DNA of 64,000 nt from Acetobacter farinalis. Lineage in GTDB: Bacteria; Pseudomonadota; Alphaproteobacteria; Acetobacterales; Acetobacteraceae. Made by a program: the position numbers and the translations under genes. Position 1 is the stretch's first letter; each line of letters begins with the position of its first letter. The notes beneath the pieces are model-generated. The model saw only the letters and a program-made list of their open reading frames with translations, made no database searches and was not told the DNA's origin. Below are positions 1 through 6,533 of this stretch, piece after piece. The stretch spans positions 1 to 64,000 of the forward strand of contig NZ_WOTF01000004.1 of NCBI RefSeq assembly GCF_011516935.1. Reading direction: 5' to 3'.

Positions 1-96
1 ACAACCTTGTGGGATGCCGCCGGATCAGTCCTGGATGCTTTCACTCCTGACGAATGCGCCAACTTCTTTACAGCCGCTGGATATGAGCCGGAATAA
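1..96 (+). pseudogene. IS630-family transposase, C-terminal fragment
   Basis: The frame is open from the window edge to the TAA at 94-96 and encodes 31 residues ending in FTAAGYEPE. This matches the C-terminal tail of the DDE endonuclease domain of IS630-family transposases (TPxECANYFxxAGY pattern). The rest of the gene lies to the left, outside the window. The element probably ends at the TA at 110-111, the usual IS630 target, because coding sequence of an interrupted DJ-1/PfpI gene resumes right after it. Confidence 0.7.
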
Positions 97-111
97 AGTG
101 GACGTGCTCTA

Positions 112-372
112 ACTGGCGGCGGTGTAACGGCAGGTATCGATTTTGGACTGACGCTTTTGAGTGCGCTTCAGGGTGAAAGAGTTGCAAAAGTTCAAGAGCT
201 TGCCATGCAATATGATCCACACCCCCCATTCAATGTTGGAACTCCGGAGAAGGCTGGTCCGGATGTCACTAGAGACGCTATCGCTTGGATACAGGCCTAT
301 GGCGTTGACATGATAGGAACCGCTCATGCGGCTAAAGAAGATATGCAGAAGTACACCATTTTGGGTAGGTAA
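112..372 (+). pseudogene. DJ-1/PfpI family protein, C-terminal fragment interrupted by IS630
   Basis: From base 112 the frame reads TGGGVTAGIDFGLTLLSAL and then a C-terminal segment with YDPHPPFNVGTPE. This is the typical C-terminal third of DJ-1/PfpI (isonitrile hydratase-like, GATase1-fold) proteins. The N-terminal two thirds, including the nucleophile-elbow cysteine, are missing and replaced on the left by the end of an IS630 element, so the gene is very likely dead. An ATG at 157 opens a 71-codon frame, but it starts inside the conserved domain. The original substrate cannot be told from this fragment. Confidence 0.65.
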
Positions 373-442
373 GATGAGTCCTGTGCATAATCAATATTAA
401 TGTCCTGCTTCTACGTTGAAAAACTCTTCTTTTTAAAAATGT

Positions 443-1147
443 TTGTTTTTGGAAAGTAAACGGCCAATGCCACCAATGTCTCCGACATCTGCCACTGTCC
501 TGATGACAATTTCGCCTGTATTAGTTGCGCTAATTGCGATTGCCATTCTATCCCTTCCTTCAGAGCCATCTCGTCAAAGGTTTAGTGCAATTTTTGTGGC
601 CGGGGCGGGGGCCGCTTACCTTGGAGCAGGCTTGGGTCTGTTTGAATTGGTCTTTTGTGGTGTAGTAACATTCCTTGCTTATCGCGGATTGAGTGATTAT
701 CGTGCGGTCGGTTTGGCTTGGGTATTGCATTCTATCTGGGATGCAACTCATGATCTATGGGGCCAGCCCATTCTACCCTTCGCCCCCACTTCATCTTACG
801 GTTGCTTTGTTTGTGATTTTTGGCTTGCTGCCTGGTATTTCGCCGGGGCACCAAGCCCTTGGCAACGCGTGACTTGGCATCAAAATTTTTATAAGTTCAC
901 TTCTGTTCTTCAGGGTTGCACATTGATTGCGCTTGTGTGCATTGCGGTTCCGGCACAATTTCTGTTTCATTTAAAAGGCGCAATTAGAGTCGCGTTAGTT
1001 AGTCATATCATTGTCGTTAGTGTCTACGCCTATGCTATGGGTGGCAAGCTAAAGCGTGATGAGCTGGCTTTTGAGGCTTTGGTTCCCTTTGCAACTTTTT
1101 TACGTATCAGAATATGCAATGCGTCATCGCCAGATACTCTTACTTGA
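443..1147 (+). CDS. DUF6010-family membrane protein with an extra C-terminal membrane segment
   Basis: The ORF encodes 234 residues. Residues about 8-140 resemble DUF6010 integral membrane proteins: several hydrophobic helices, the FLAYRGL segment, and PFAPTSSYGCFVCD near a WYFAGAPS motif. Family members usually stop near 150 residues. Here the frame continues for about 90 more residues containing two more hydrophobic stretches, so this may be a fusion made by deletion or a longer variant. The start may be the internal ATG at 467 or 476 rather than 443. Base composition is clearly more AT-rich than the core genes, which fits acquisition by transfer. It lies between IS remnants. Function is unknown. 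Confidence 0.5.
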   Translation: MFLESKRPMPPMSPTSATVLMTISPVLVALIAIAILSLPSEPSRQRFSAIFVAGAGAAYLGAGLGLFELVFCGVVTFLAYRGLSDYRAVGLAWVLHSIWDATHDLWGQPILPFAPTSSYGCFVCDFWLAAWYFAGAPSPWQRVTWHQNFYKFTSVLQGCTLIALVCIAVPAQFLFHLKGAIRVALVSHIIVVSVYAYAMGGKLKRDELAFEALVPFATFLRIRICNASSPDTLT

Positions 1148-1150
1148 CCA

Positions 1151-1246
1151 TCAAACAGGGGCAGCATTGTGAAGCACAGTCTTGGGTTTCAAGAAACATG
1201 TTTCGATGGACATGAAGTCCGGATTGTATGGCGGAAGAACACGTTG
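1151..1246 (-). pseudogene. IS630-family transposase internal fragment fused to IS481 remnant
   Basis: On the minus strand the last ~31 codons of the 1624-1151 frame read RVLPPYNPDFMSIETCFLK. This is the conserved LPPYSPDFNPIE block of IS630 DDE transposases, ahead of the tail fragment found at 1-96. The upstream part of the same frame belongs to IS481, so two unrelated IS remnants have been joined. No complete element or functional transposase is present. Confidence 0.6.
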
Positions 1247-1289
1247 TTCGAATCTGATAATTTCATTAACTTCCGCATGCCGGTCAGGA

Positions 1290-1997
1290 TATGCGGTAAT
1301 CCGGAAAGGAAAGGCCTCTTTGATAGCTTTGGAGAAATCAACTGAATTATCTGCATTTTCCGCGTCATAGACGGCCAGATGCACTGAACTGGAGCGTCGA
1401 TCGATAGCGACATACAGAAAACGTTTCCGCCGGTCTCCATTCGCTGTCTGCAATTTTGGAAGATGTTTCTCGTCGATATGGACATAACCGGGATCGCAAT
1501 CCCGGAACTTTCCCTGTCCACGCATAGATCTGGCCTTTGGAGCGGGAGGAAGCCTGTTCAATCCAGCATCTTTCAGAATACGCCGGATACTATCCCGTTT
1601 CAGATACGGCAGGAAATGCCGCACGACAAAAGTCAGATAATTCAGGCCAAAACCGGCAGAACGCCGCAGTTGGCAGACAACGGAGCGCTCTTTCTCCGAG
1701 GTTTTACAGGCCAGTTTCCGGGGACAGCTGCTGCGGCCCTGGCAAGCGTCTGAACCACGTCACACGCTACGCCATTTACGGACAGTTTCATCGCTGATCC
1801 CATAACGTCTGGCGAGCACGGATGTCGGTTGTCGGTTCCGACGAACGGGCTATGTCAGCCCTGACGGCGGGTGTCGTGCGTGCCTGTAGGTGAATCTGAA
1901 GTATCATTCGGTCTCCCTGCAAACGGAAGAAAACCGTGGAGTGTAACGCGATATCGCCCACGCTACATCATCCCAATGACGTTTCGCAATCTGACAG
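1290..1997 (-). mobile_element. IS481-family insertion sequence remnant, frameshifted
   Basis: Reading leftward from an ATG at 1907, translation in changing frames gives LQARTTPAVRADIARSSEP, then YGISDETVRKWR, then DPGYVHIDEKHLPKLQT and RKRFLYVAIDRRS. These are the helix-turn-helix and DDE-domain segments of IS481-family transposases. At least two frameshifts separate the blocks and the C-terminal half of the DDE domain is missing. The right end is probably at 1997, where CTGTCAG (read leftward) is followed by CTAG at 1998-2001. CTAG is the known preferred target of IS481-type elements. Confidence 0.65.
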
Positions 1998-2027
1998 CTA
2001 GTGTCACTACGATGACACCGAGGCATT

Positions 2028-2924
2028 TCAGAATATAGTGCGGCCAAATTGTACAGCAAGATGGTCTATGAAGCGACGCAGCTTCAGAGAGACATGTCTC
2101 CTTGTCGGATAGACTGCATGAATCGCTAATTCTGACGTTTTGTAGTCCTCTAATACAAGCTGAAGAGCTCCGCTTGAGATAGATCCCCCGAAAACAAAAC
2201 TCGGACCGTAAGCGATACCAGCACCTGTCAATGCTGCGGACAGCAGCATCTGCATATTATTGGATGCAAGCCGGACAGGTCCATCAATGATATGCATCTG
2301 CCCATCTGGGCTGGTTAAAGTCCAATCTCCGGGGGAAACACCCCCAGTGAAAGCTAGTCTTGGTGCTTTACGCAAATGCTCTATTGTTTCAGGCATACCA
2401 TATTGATTAAGAAACGATGGCGCTGCGCAATAAACCATACGACATGGAGCAAGACGCTTCACCACAAGATCGGAATCCTGTAGTTTTCCAATACGGATTG
2501 CCAAATCGACGCCTTCAGCAACCAAATCAATATAACGATCACTTAGCAGAATTTCAATCGAGACCTCAGGATACATTTCAAGAAAACTTGCTATTATAGG
2601 GCCAAGATGCATAGTGCCAAATGTGTCCGGCGCGGCAATCCGCAGCAAGCCCCGCACGTTCTCCTGCGTTTCCCGCACCTCAGTATTTGCATCTTTGACT
2701 GCTTCGAGAATTTTCTTACAATGTTTATAATAGACGCTTCCGGCTTCTGTTAATTTCAACGTTCGAGTGCTTCGTTGGAGCAGCCGTGCTTGCAATTCTC
2801 CTTCAATTGCCGAGACATGCTTTCCCGCCATAGAAGGTGATAGCCCGAAACGCCGTGCGGCTCCTACAAGACTTCCTTCCTCTACGGCGGAAACGAACAC
2901 GGCCATGCTGGTTAATTGATCCAT
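2028..2924 (-). CDS. LysR-family transcriptional regulator
   Basis: The 298-residue product has the LysR architecture: an N-terminal winged helix-turn-helix (about 1-60, with AARRFGLSPSMAGKHVSAIE) and a substrate-binding domain (about 90-295). It is of the CrgA/DsdC-like subgroup that begins MDxLxxMxxFVxxVExGS. The gene is intact, is divergent from the alpha/beta hydrolase gene at 3050 and shares a 125-bp promoter region with it. By the usual LysR layout it probably controls that hydrolase and itself. Its AT-rich composition and flanking IS remnants suggest horizontal acquisition. The inducer is not predictable from sequence. Confidence 0.9.
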   Translation of the reverse strand: MDQLTSMAVFVSAVEEGSLVGAARRFGLSPSMAGKHVSAIEGELQARLLQRSTRTLKLTEAGSVYYKHCKKILEAVKDANTEVRETQENVRGLLRIAAPDTFGTMHLGPIIASFLEMYPEVSIEILLSDRYIDLVAEGVDLAIRIGKLQDSDLVVKRLAPCRMVYCAAPSFLNQYGMPETIEHLRKAPRLAFTGGVSPGDWTLTSPDGQMHIIDGPVRLASNNMQMLLSAALTGAGIAYGPSFVFGGSISSGALQLVLEDYKTSELAIHAVYPTRRHVSLKLRRFIDHLAVQFGRTIF

Positions 2925-2981
2925 TCCACCCTCAACTCGATAATTATATTATCAGACCATGATTTTTTTCGCAGTATTTTG

Positions 2982-2997
2982 TCTGAAAATTATCAGA
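2982..2997. promoter_or_regulatory. Candidate LysR operator dyad in divergent promoter
   Basis: The 2925-3049 intergenic region contains TCTGA-N6-TCAGA, an inverted repeat that also fits the T-N11-A LysR box. A second half-site, TATCAGA, lies at 2950-2956. Position between the divergent regulator and hydrolase genes supports a regulatory role; binding by this LysR protein is inferred. Confidence 0.45.
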
Positions 2998-3049
2998 TGT
3001 AAAGTTTCTGCATCGGCCACAGAAGGCCGCACAAATGAAAGGTCTGTAA

Positions 3050-3835
3050 ATGAGAGTCTTATCAAATGGAATTTCTCTTCATGTCGATGAGCAAGGCAAG
3101 GGCAAGGGAGAACTCTCCTTAGTCTTTTTACATTATTGGGGTGGATCTTCTCGTACGTGGAAATTTGTTATTTCAGATCTTACATCGACTTTCCATACGG
3201 TCGCTATTGATCATCGGGGGTGGGGGGAGTCCGAAGCTCCGGACTCTGGATATTCTCTGGCTGATATGGCTGCGGATGCCGAAGGGATAATTGCAACTCT
3301 GAATCTGCGCCGTTACGTTTTAGTGGGGCATTCCATGGGCGGAAAGGTTGCGCAATTGATGGCATCGCGTCGACCTACTGGTTTGGTAGGCCTGATTCTT
3401 GTCGCACCATCTCCGCCTAGCCCAATGGCTCTTTCAGTGGAGGCGCGCGAAATGATGGCGAAAGCTTACGATAGCCGCGCAACGATCGAGGGAACGATCG
3501 ACCATGTGCTTATCGCTAAACCACTCTCGGAAGAGATACGTGAGCAGGTGATCGAGGATAGCCTGAAAGGCGCACCGGTGGCGAAAAGTGCGTGGCCGCG
3601 CGCCACTAGTCAGGAGGATATCACGGAGAAGGTCGGCAACATTCATTGTCCAGTCTTGGTCATCGCTGGTGAGCTTGATAAAGTAGATAAGATTGATGTG
3701 TTGCGATCAGAAGTAATGACACGACTGCCTCAGGCTAAAATGCATGTGCTCCCAGGAACAGGACATTTGTCGATGCTGGAATCACCTCGAGAAGTAGCGA
3801 CACTCATTCAAAGCTTTTGCAAACATATATTTTGA
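3050..3835 (+). CDS. Alpha/beta-fold hydrolase
   Basis: The 261-residue protein has a full alpha/beta hydrolase core. The nucleophile elbow GHSMGG puts Ser95 in place, Asp210 lies in VIAGELDKVD and His239 in GTGHLSML, giving the expected Ser-Asp-His triad. LHYWGGSS near residue 30 is the HG-type oxyanion region and DHRGWGES the next conserved block. There is no signal peptide, so it is probably cytosolic. Divergent to a LysR regulator, it may degrade or detoxify the inducer of that regulator. Family similarity covers esterases, haloperoxidases and C-C hydrolases, so the substrate stays open. Confidence 0.85.
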   Translation: MRVLSNGISLHVDEQGKGKGELSLVFLHYWGGSSRTWKFVISDLTSTFHTVAIDHRGWGESEAPDSGYSLADMAADAEGIIATLNLRRYVLVGHSMGGKVAQLMASRRPTGLVGLILVAPSPPSPMALSVEAREMMAKAYDSRATIEGTIDHVLIAKPLSEEIREQVIEDSLKGAPVAKSAWPRATSQEDITEKVGNIHCPVLVIAGELDKVDKIDVLRSEVMTRLPQAKMHVLPGTGHLSMLESPREVATLIQSFCKHIF

Positions 3836-4057
3836 ACAAGGGGACGCCTCGAAAAACTTCTCGCGCTTAGCATGGTTGAATGCTTCACTGCCGTTGGCGG
3901 CGTTGGCGGCGTTGGCGGCGTTGGCGGCGTTGGCGGCGATGGCGGCGATGGCGCGGTAGGCAAGGTTCTGGGGCTACGGGGGGGGGGCAGGCCGCCGTAT
4001 GACCCGGTTCTGATGTTCAAGGTCTTTGTGATGCAGGTTTTGTAAAACCTGTCGGAC
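3836..4057 (+). pseudogene. IS5-family transposase, N-terminal fragment with repeat expansion
   Basis: Plus-strand translation gives GGRPPYDPVLMFKVFVMQVL, then a stop and NLSDGQ. This corresponds to the N-terminal GGRPPYDPVLMFKxLVLQxLYNLSD block of IS5-group transposases. A TAA replaces the tyrosine codon, so the frame is broken. Just upstream the frame runs through a glycine/valine-rich stretch created by a 9-bp tandem repeat. The fragment is truncated against an oppositely oriented IS5 remnant near 4058. Confidence 0.6.
3893..3953. repeat. Tandem 9-bp repeat (GTTGGCGGC)5 plus GAT variants
   Basis: Five perfect copies of GTTGGCGGC occupy 3893-3937, followed by GATGGCGGC (3938-3946) and a partial GATGGCG. 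In the IS5 remnant frame this encodes repeating Val-Gly-Gly. It looks like slippage expansion and is a likely length-variable site between strains. Confidence 0.9.
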
Positions 4058-4395
4058 GGTCAGGCCTCCTTTCGTACGTCCGATATGGCGGGGAAAAGCC
4101 CCTTTTTGGGTAGGGAAGCCACTGTCCGCTATGCTTTCAGATGTGTTGCATCAATCATCAGGCGCTTTGAACGATCAGCCTGTTCTGTCAGGGCGACGAA
4201 GATCCGGTCAAAGACACCGAGACGGCGCCACCAGATAAAGCGATTGTATAAGGTCTTGTGCGGGTCATAGGCTTTCGGGGCATCTTTCCACTGAAGACCA
4301 TTGCAGATCCCGTAAACAATCCCGCTCAGAACTCGCCGGTCATCCACTCGCAGAACGCCGTGGGTCAGCAGAAAATACGGCTTAATCCTCTCCAC
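4058..4395 (-). pseudogene. IS5-family (IS427-like) transposase remnant with nonsense codon
   Basis: Leftward from 4395 the first 88 codons encode an IS5-type N-terminal transposase segment: LSGIVYGICNGLQWKDAP, then FDRIFVAL and LMIDATHLKA, the last being the first catalytic Asp region. A TAG follows, but the same frame continues with RTVASLPKKGLFPRHIGRTKGG, which is normal IS5 sequence, so the stop is a nonsense mutation. The element is then truncated at the junction with another IS5 fragment. Its outer end is probably at 4472, followed by CTAG. Confidence 0.75.
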
Positions 4396-4472
4396 CTACC
4401 CCTCAGACAGCAAAAATAACTCACTCACAGGCTCACTCTCCATCGGTAAGCCTGTGACTCACAACCTGACAG

Positions 4473-5276
4473 CTAGAAAGAGGCTTCGTCCTCCTCGTCC
4501 TCTCCGGCCGTCTTGTCCTTGTCGGCTGTATGGCCTTTGTCCGGCTGGGGCGAGGGGCCGGGGGCGGTATGCGCTCCGGGGTGCGGGGTGCTAACGGAGC
4601 CGATGCCGTCAATGTCCTGAGTGAGAGATTGCGGCGTGTTGAGGAGCTTCACGGAACCCGCGCCATCAATGGAGATTTTGACATGGCCGGTCGGCCCGGC
4701 TTTGACAGACCCCGCACCATCCATGGACAGATCAAGATCAGAGAGGATCAGGTCTGTCAGGTTGGCCGAGCCTGCGCCTTCGAGAGCCAGCGTGAGGCTG
4801 TCCGCACGGCCATGGACCGTCACTGTGGCTGCCCCGTTAATGGTCAGGGCAAGATGCGGCTGCTGAAAATCCTGCATATCCAGAGAGCCGAAGCCGTTGA
4901 GGGTGAGCGTATTGAGGGCCGGAGCCGTGACAGTGATGGTCAGTGAACTGTTACGCCAGTGGAGGGAGTGGATGTGGCCTTCCCCCATATCCAGCGTGTT
5001 GTCATGCAGCCTGACCTGATCAACCAGTTTTTCTGAACCGCTGAGCGTGATGCCGGGGTGTTCACCCTGTTTGCAGATAATGCGGGCCGGAAGGTTGAAG
5101 GTCAGGGCGTTACTGCCCTGCCAGTCCAGCGTGCGGGTTGTGGTGGCGGAGGATGTGTCCGAGAAGACGGTATCACTGCTCCACAGGACAACCGGCCCGC
5201 GGGAGGCCGCCGCGCCAAAGCACAGGACGGAAAGGGCAGCGCCGCCGAGCGCGATCATTGTAATGCCACGGATCAT
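4473..5276 (-). CDS. DUF2807 (GIN-domain) exported beta-helix protein
   Basis: The 267-residue product starts with a signal peptide (about 1-24, ending AAASRG). It continues with a repetitive GIN/DUF2807 domain with recurring GAGSV and DGAGSVK turns, typical of short right-handed beta-helices. The C-terminal ~35 residues are rich in Asp, Glu and Lys. It is third in a leftward gene set behind a PadR regulator and a DUF1700 membrane protein, a recurring association in which DUF2807/DUF4097 proteins are probable envelope sensors or adhesin-like parts. The stop codon lies in the CTAG next to an IS5 remnant, so an insertion may have altered the original C-terminus. Confidence 0.8.
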   Translation of the reverse strand: MIRGITMIALGGAALSVLCFGAAASRGPVVLWSSDTVFSDTSSATTTRTLDWQGSNALTFNLPARIICKQGEHPGITLSGSEKLVDQVRLHDNTLDMGEGHIHSLHWRNSSLTITVTAPALNTLTLNGFGSLDMQDFQQPHLALTINGAATVTVHGRADSLTLALEGAGSANLTDLILSDLDLSMDGAGSVKAGPTGHVKISIDGAGSVKLLNTPQSLTQDIDGIGSVSTPHPGAHTAPGPSPQPDKGHTADKDKTAGEDEEDEASF

Positions 5277-5320
5277 GAGAAAAGTTCCTTGAGAAAGGCC
5301 GGATCAGGGAGAATGGCAAA

Positions 5321-5893
5321 TCAGGAGGGAGTAGCGCGGACAATCAGGCGGTAATGCGCGCGGCCATAGCGCACGAGCAGGTTGATGATGCCGAGGGTAA
5401 ACAGGACACACACCGCCACCACGGACGCACCACCGCTGGCCATGCCGAGGCTGATCAGCACGCCCTGAAGCCAGTCCCCCTCAAAACCGGGGATCAGATT
5501 GACCAGGGCGAGGGGCAGCAGAAGGCTTCCTGCCAGACAGATACAGCCGCCAGCTATGAAAAATGCGATGTCAACGGAGGCAACTGTCATCAGCACGGGC
5601 AGCACCACGAGCATATCGAGTGCCGCAAGGCCGAGCACGCCTACAATGGCCCCCAGCGCATTGCTCAGGCTGCGCTCATCCTCCCAGCGGCGCAGGCCGG
5701 CTTCCGCCCGCAGTTCCCGCGCCAGCCGTGCAGGGTCTCCCAGCGCGCTGGCAATCGCGCTGTCTGAACGGCCTGCTGTATGGCCGTCATCAAAATGCGC
5801 GGTGTATTCTGAAAGGATATCCTCAACAACAGAACGCGGCAGGCCTTTCAATCCTGCCCGTAGCTGGTCAAGGAACATCTGTCTGCTGTTCAT
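5321..5893 (-). CDS. DUF1700 (HAAS) family membrane protein
   Basis: The 190-residue product begins with a HAAS-type helical domain (about 1-65: FLDQLRAGLKGLPRSVVEDI, then DGHTAGRSD and ALGDPARLARELRAE). Three or four hydrophobic helices follow between about 80 and 180. An AGGA ribosome site lies about 9 bases before the ATG. HAAS/DUF1700 genes typically follow PadR regulators and the domain is thought to transmit a signal or bind the regulator. Here it sits 13 bp behind the padR-type gene and 44 bp ahead of the DUF2807 gene, so all three are probably one transcript. Confidence 0.85.
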   Translation of the reverse strand: MNSRQMFLDQLRAGLKGLPRSVVEDILSEYTAHFDDGHTAGRSDSAIASALGDPARLARELRAEAGLRRWEDERSLSNALGAIVGVLGLAALDMLVVLPVLMTVASVDIAFFIAGGCICLAGSLLLPLALVNLIPGFEGDWLQGVLISLGMASGGASVVAVCVLFTLGIINLLVRYGRAHYRLIVRATPS

Positions 5894-5906
5894 ATCGTTA
5901 TGTTCC

Positions 5907-6287
5907 TTATGCTTTCTGCACGGTCAGGGTGGTGGAGCCGTGGGGGGCAGGTGTGGCGGAGGGGGTGTCACGCTGCCCGAGGATGGAGGCGACAGCTTTG
6001 GTAAAGGCGGTCCAGGCCGCGTTCTGCCTGTTCAGGCTCTGGCGGCCATTTTCCGTCAGGGTGTAATATTTGCGCGGCGGACCTGAAGAAGATTCGACAA
6101 AATATGTTGAGACAAGACCATCTTTCTGCATGCGCCGCATAAGCGGGTAGATGGTGCCTTCTCCCATATCAATGGTTTCAGACAAGCGGCTGGCAATGTC
6201 ATATCCGTATGAATCCGCCTGAGAGAGCAGGGCGAGCACACACAGTTCCAGCACGCCTTTTCTAAACTGAATAAGGTTGGGTTCCAC
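5907..6287 (-). CDS. PadR-family transcriptional regulator
   Basis: This 126-residue protein has the PadR winged-helix N-terminus: KGVLELCVLALLSQADSYGYDI, then GTIYPLMRRMQKDGLV and the wing with GPPRKYYTLT. A short C-terminal helix serves dimerisation, as in subfamily-2 PadR proteins. The start is GTG, with AGGAAA about 7 bases upstream. It heads the leftward DUF1700-DUF2807 set and is divergent from the NRPS gene. It probably represses its own operon and may also affect the NRPS promoter through the shared intergenic region. Confidence 0.9.
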   Translation of the reverse strand: MEPNLIQFRKGVLELCVLALLSQADSYGYDIASRLSETIDMGEGTIYPLMRRMQKDGLVSTYFVESSSGPPRKYYTLTENGRQSLNRQNAAWTAFTKAVASILGQRDTPSATPAPHGSTTLTVQKA

Positions 6288-6360
6288 GGTGTTTCCTGTC
6301 CTGGGAAGCCCGCCCGCCGGGGTGCCGGGCGGCTGACGACTCCTTACTGGCTGTCGATAG

Positions 6361-6398
6361 CTACTGAATACAGAATGGAACCATTCAATGCAAGGTAG
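6361..6398. promoter_or_regulatory. Candidate PadR operator, dyad between padR-type gene and NRPS
   Basis: A 38-bp imperfect dyad is centred at 6379.5. The core is GAATGG-AA-CCATTC (6373-6386), with outer CTAC/GTAG arms at 6361-6364 and 6395-6398. It lies in the divergent region, 74 bp from the regulator start and 136 bp from the NRPS start. The symmetry is seen directly; binding by the PadR protein is inferred. Confidence 0.45.
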
Positions 6399-6533
6399 TG
6401 GTTTATAAATTTATCCCTTTCCCGCATCTCGGAAAATCATCGCGGTTTGTTAACGCAAAGCAAAGACTTCTTCCTGTAGTCTCGAAACGCAGGATTCTGC
6501 TCTTCCGGTTTTACAGTTTGAGGCGATAGAAAA

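Noticed and set aside
3893-3953. CRISPR-like array
   Set aside because: The units are 9 bp, directly tandem and without spacers, so it is a simple slippage repeat. No cas genes are present in the window.
2028-4472. Composite transposon carrying LysR and hydrolase
   Set aside because: The two CTGACAG ends point the same way and the flanking elements belong to different IS families. A clean composite transposon is therefore not supported, although IS-linked arrival remains possible.
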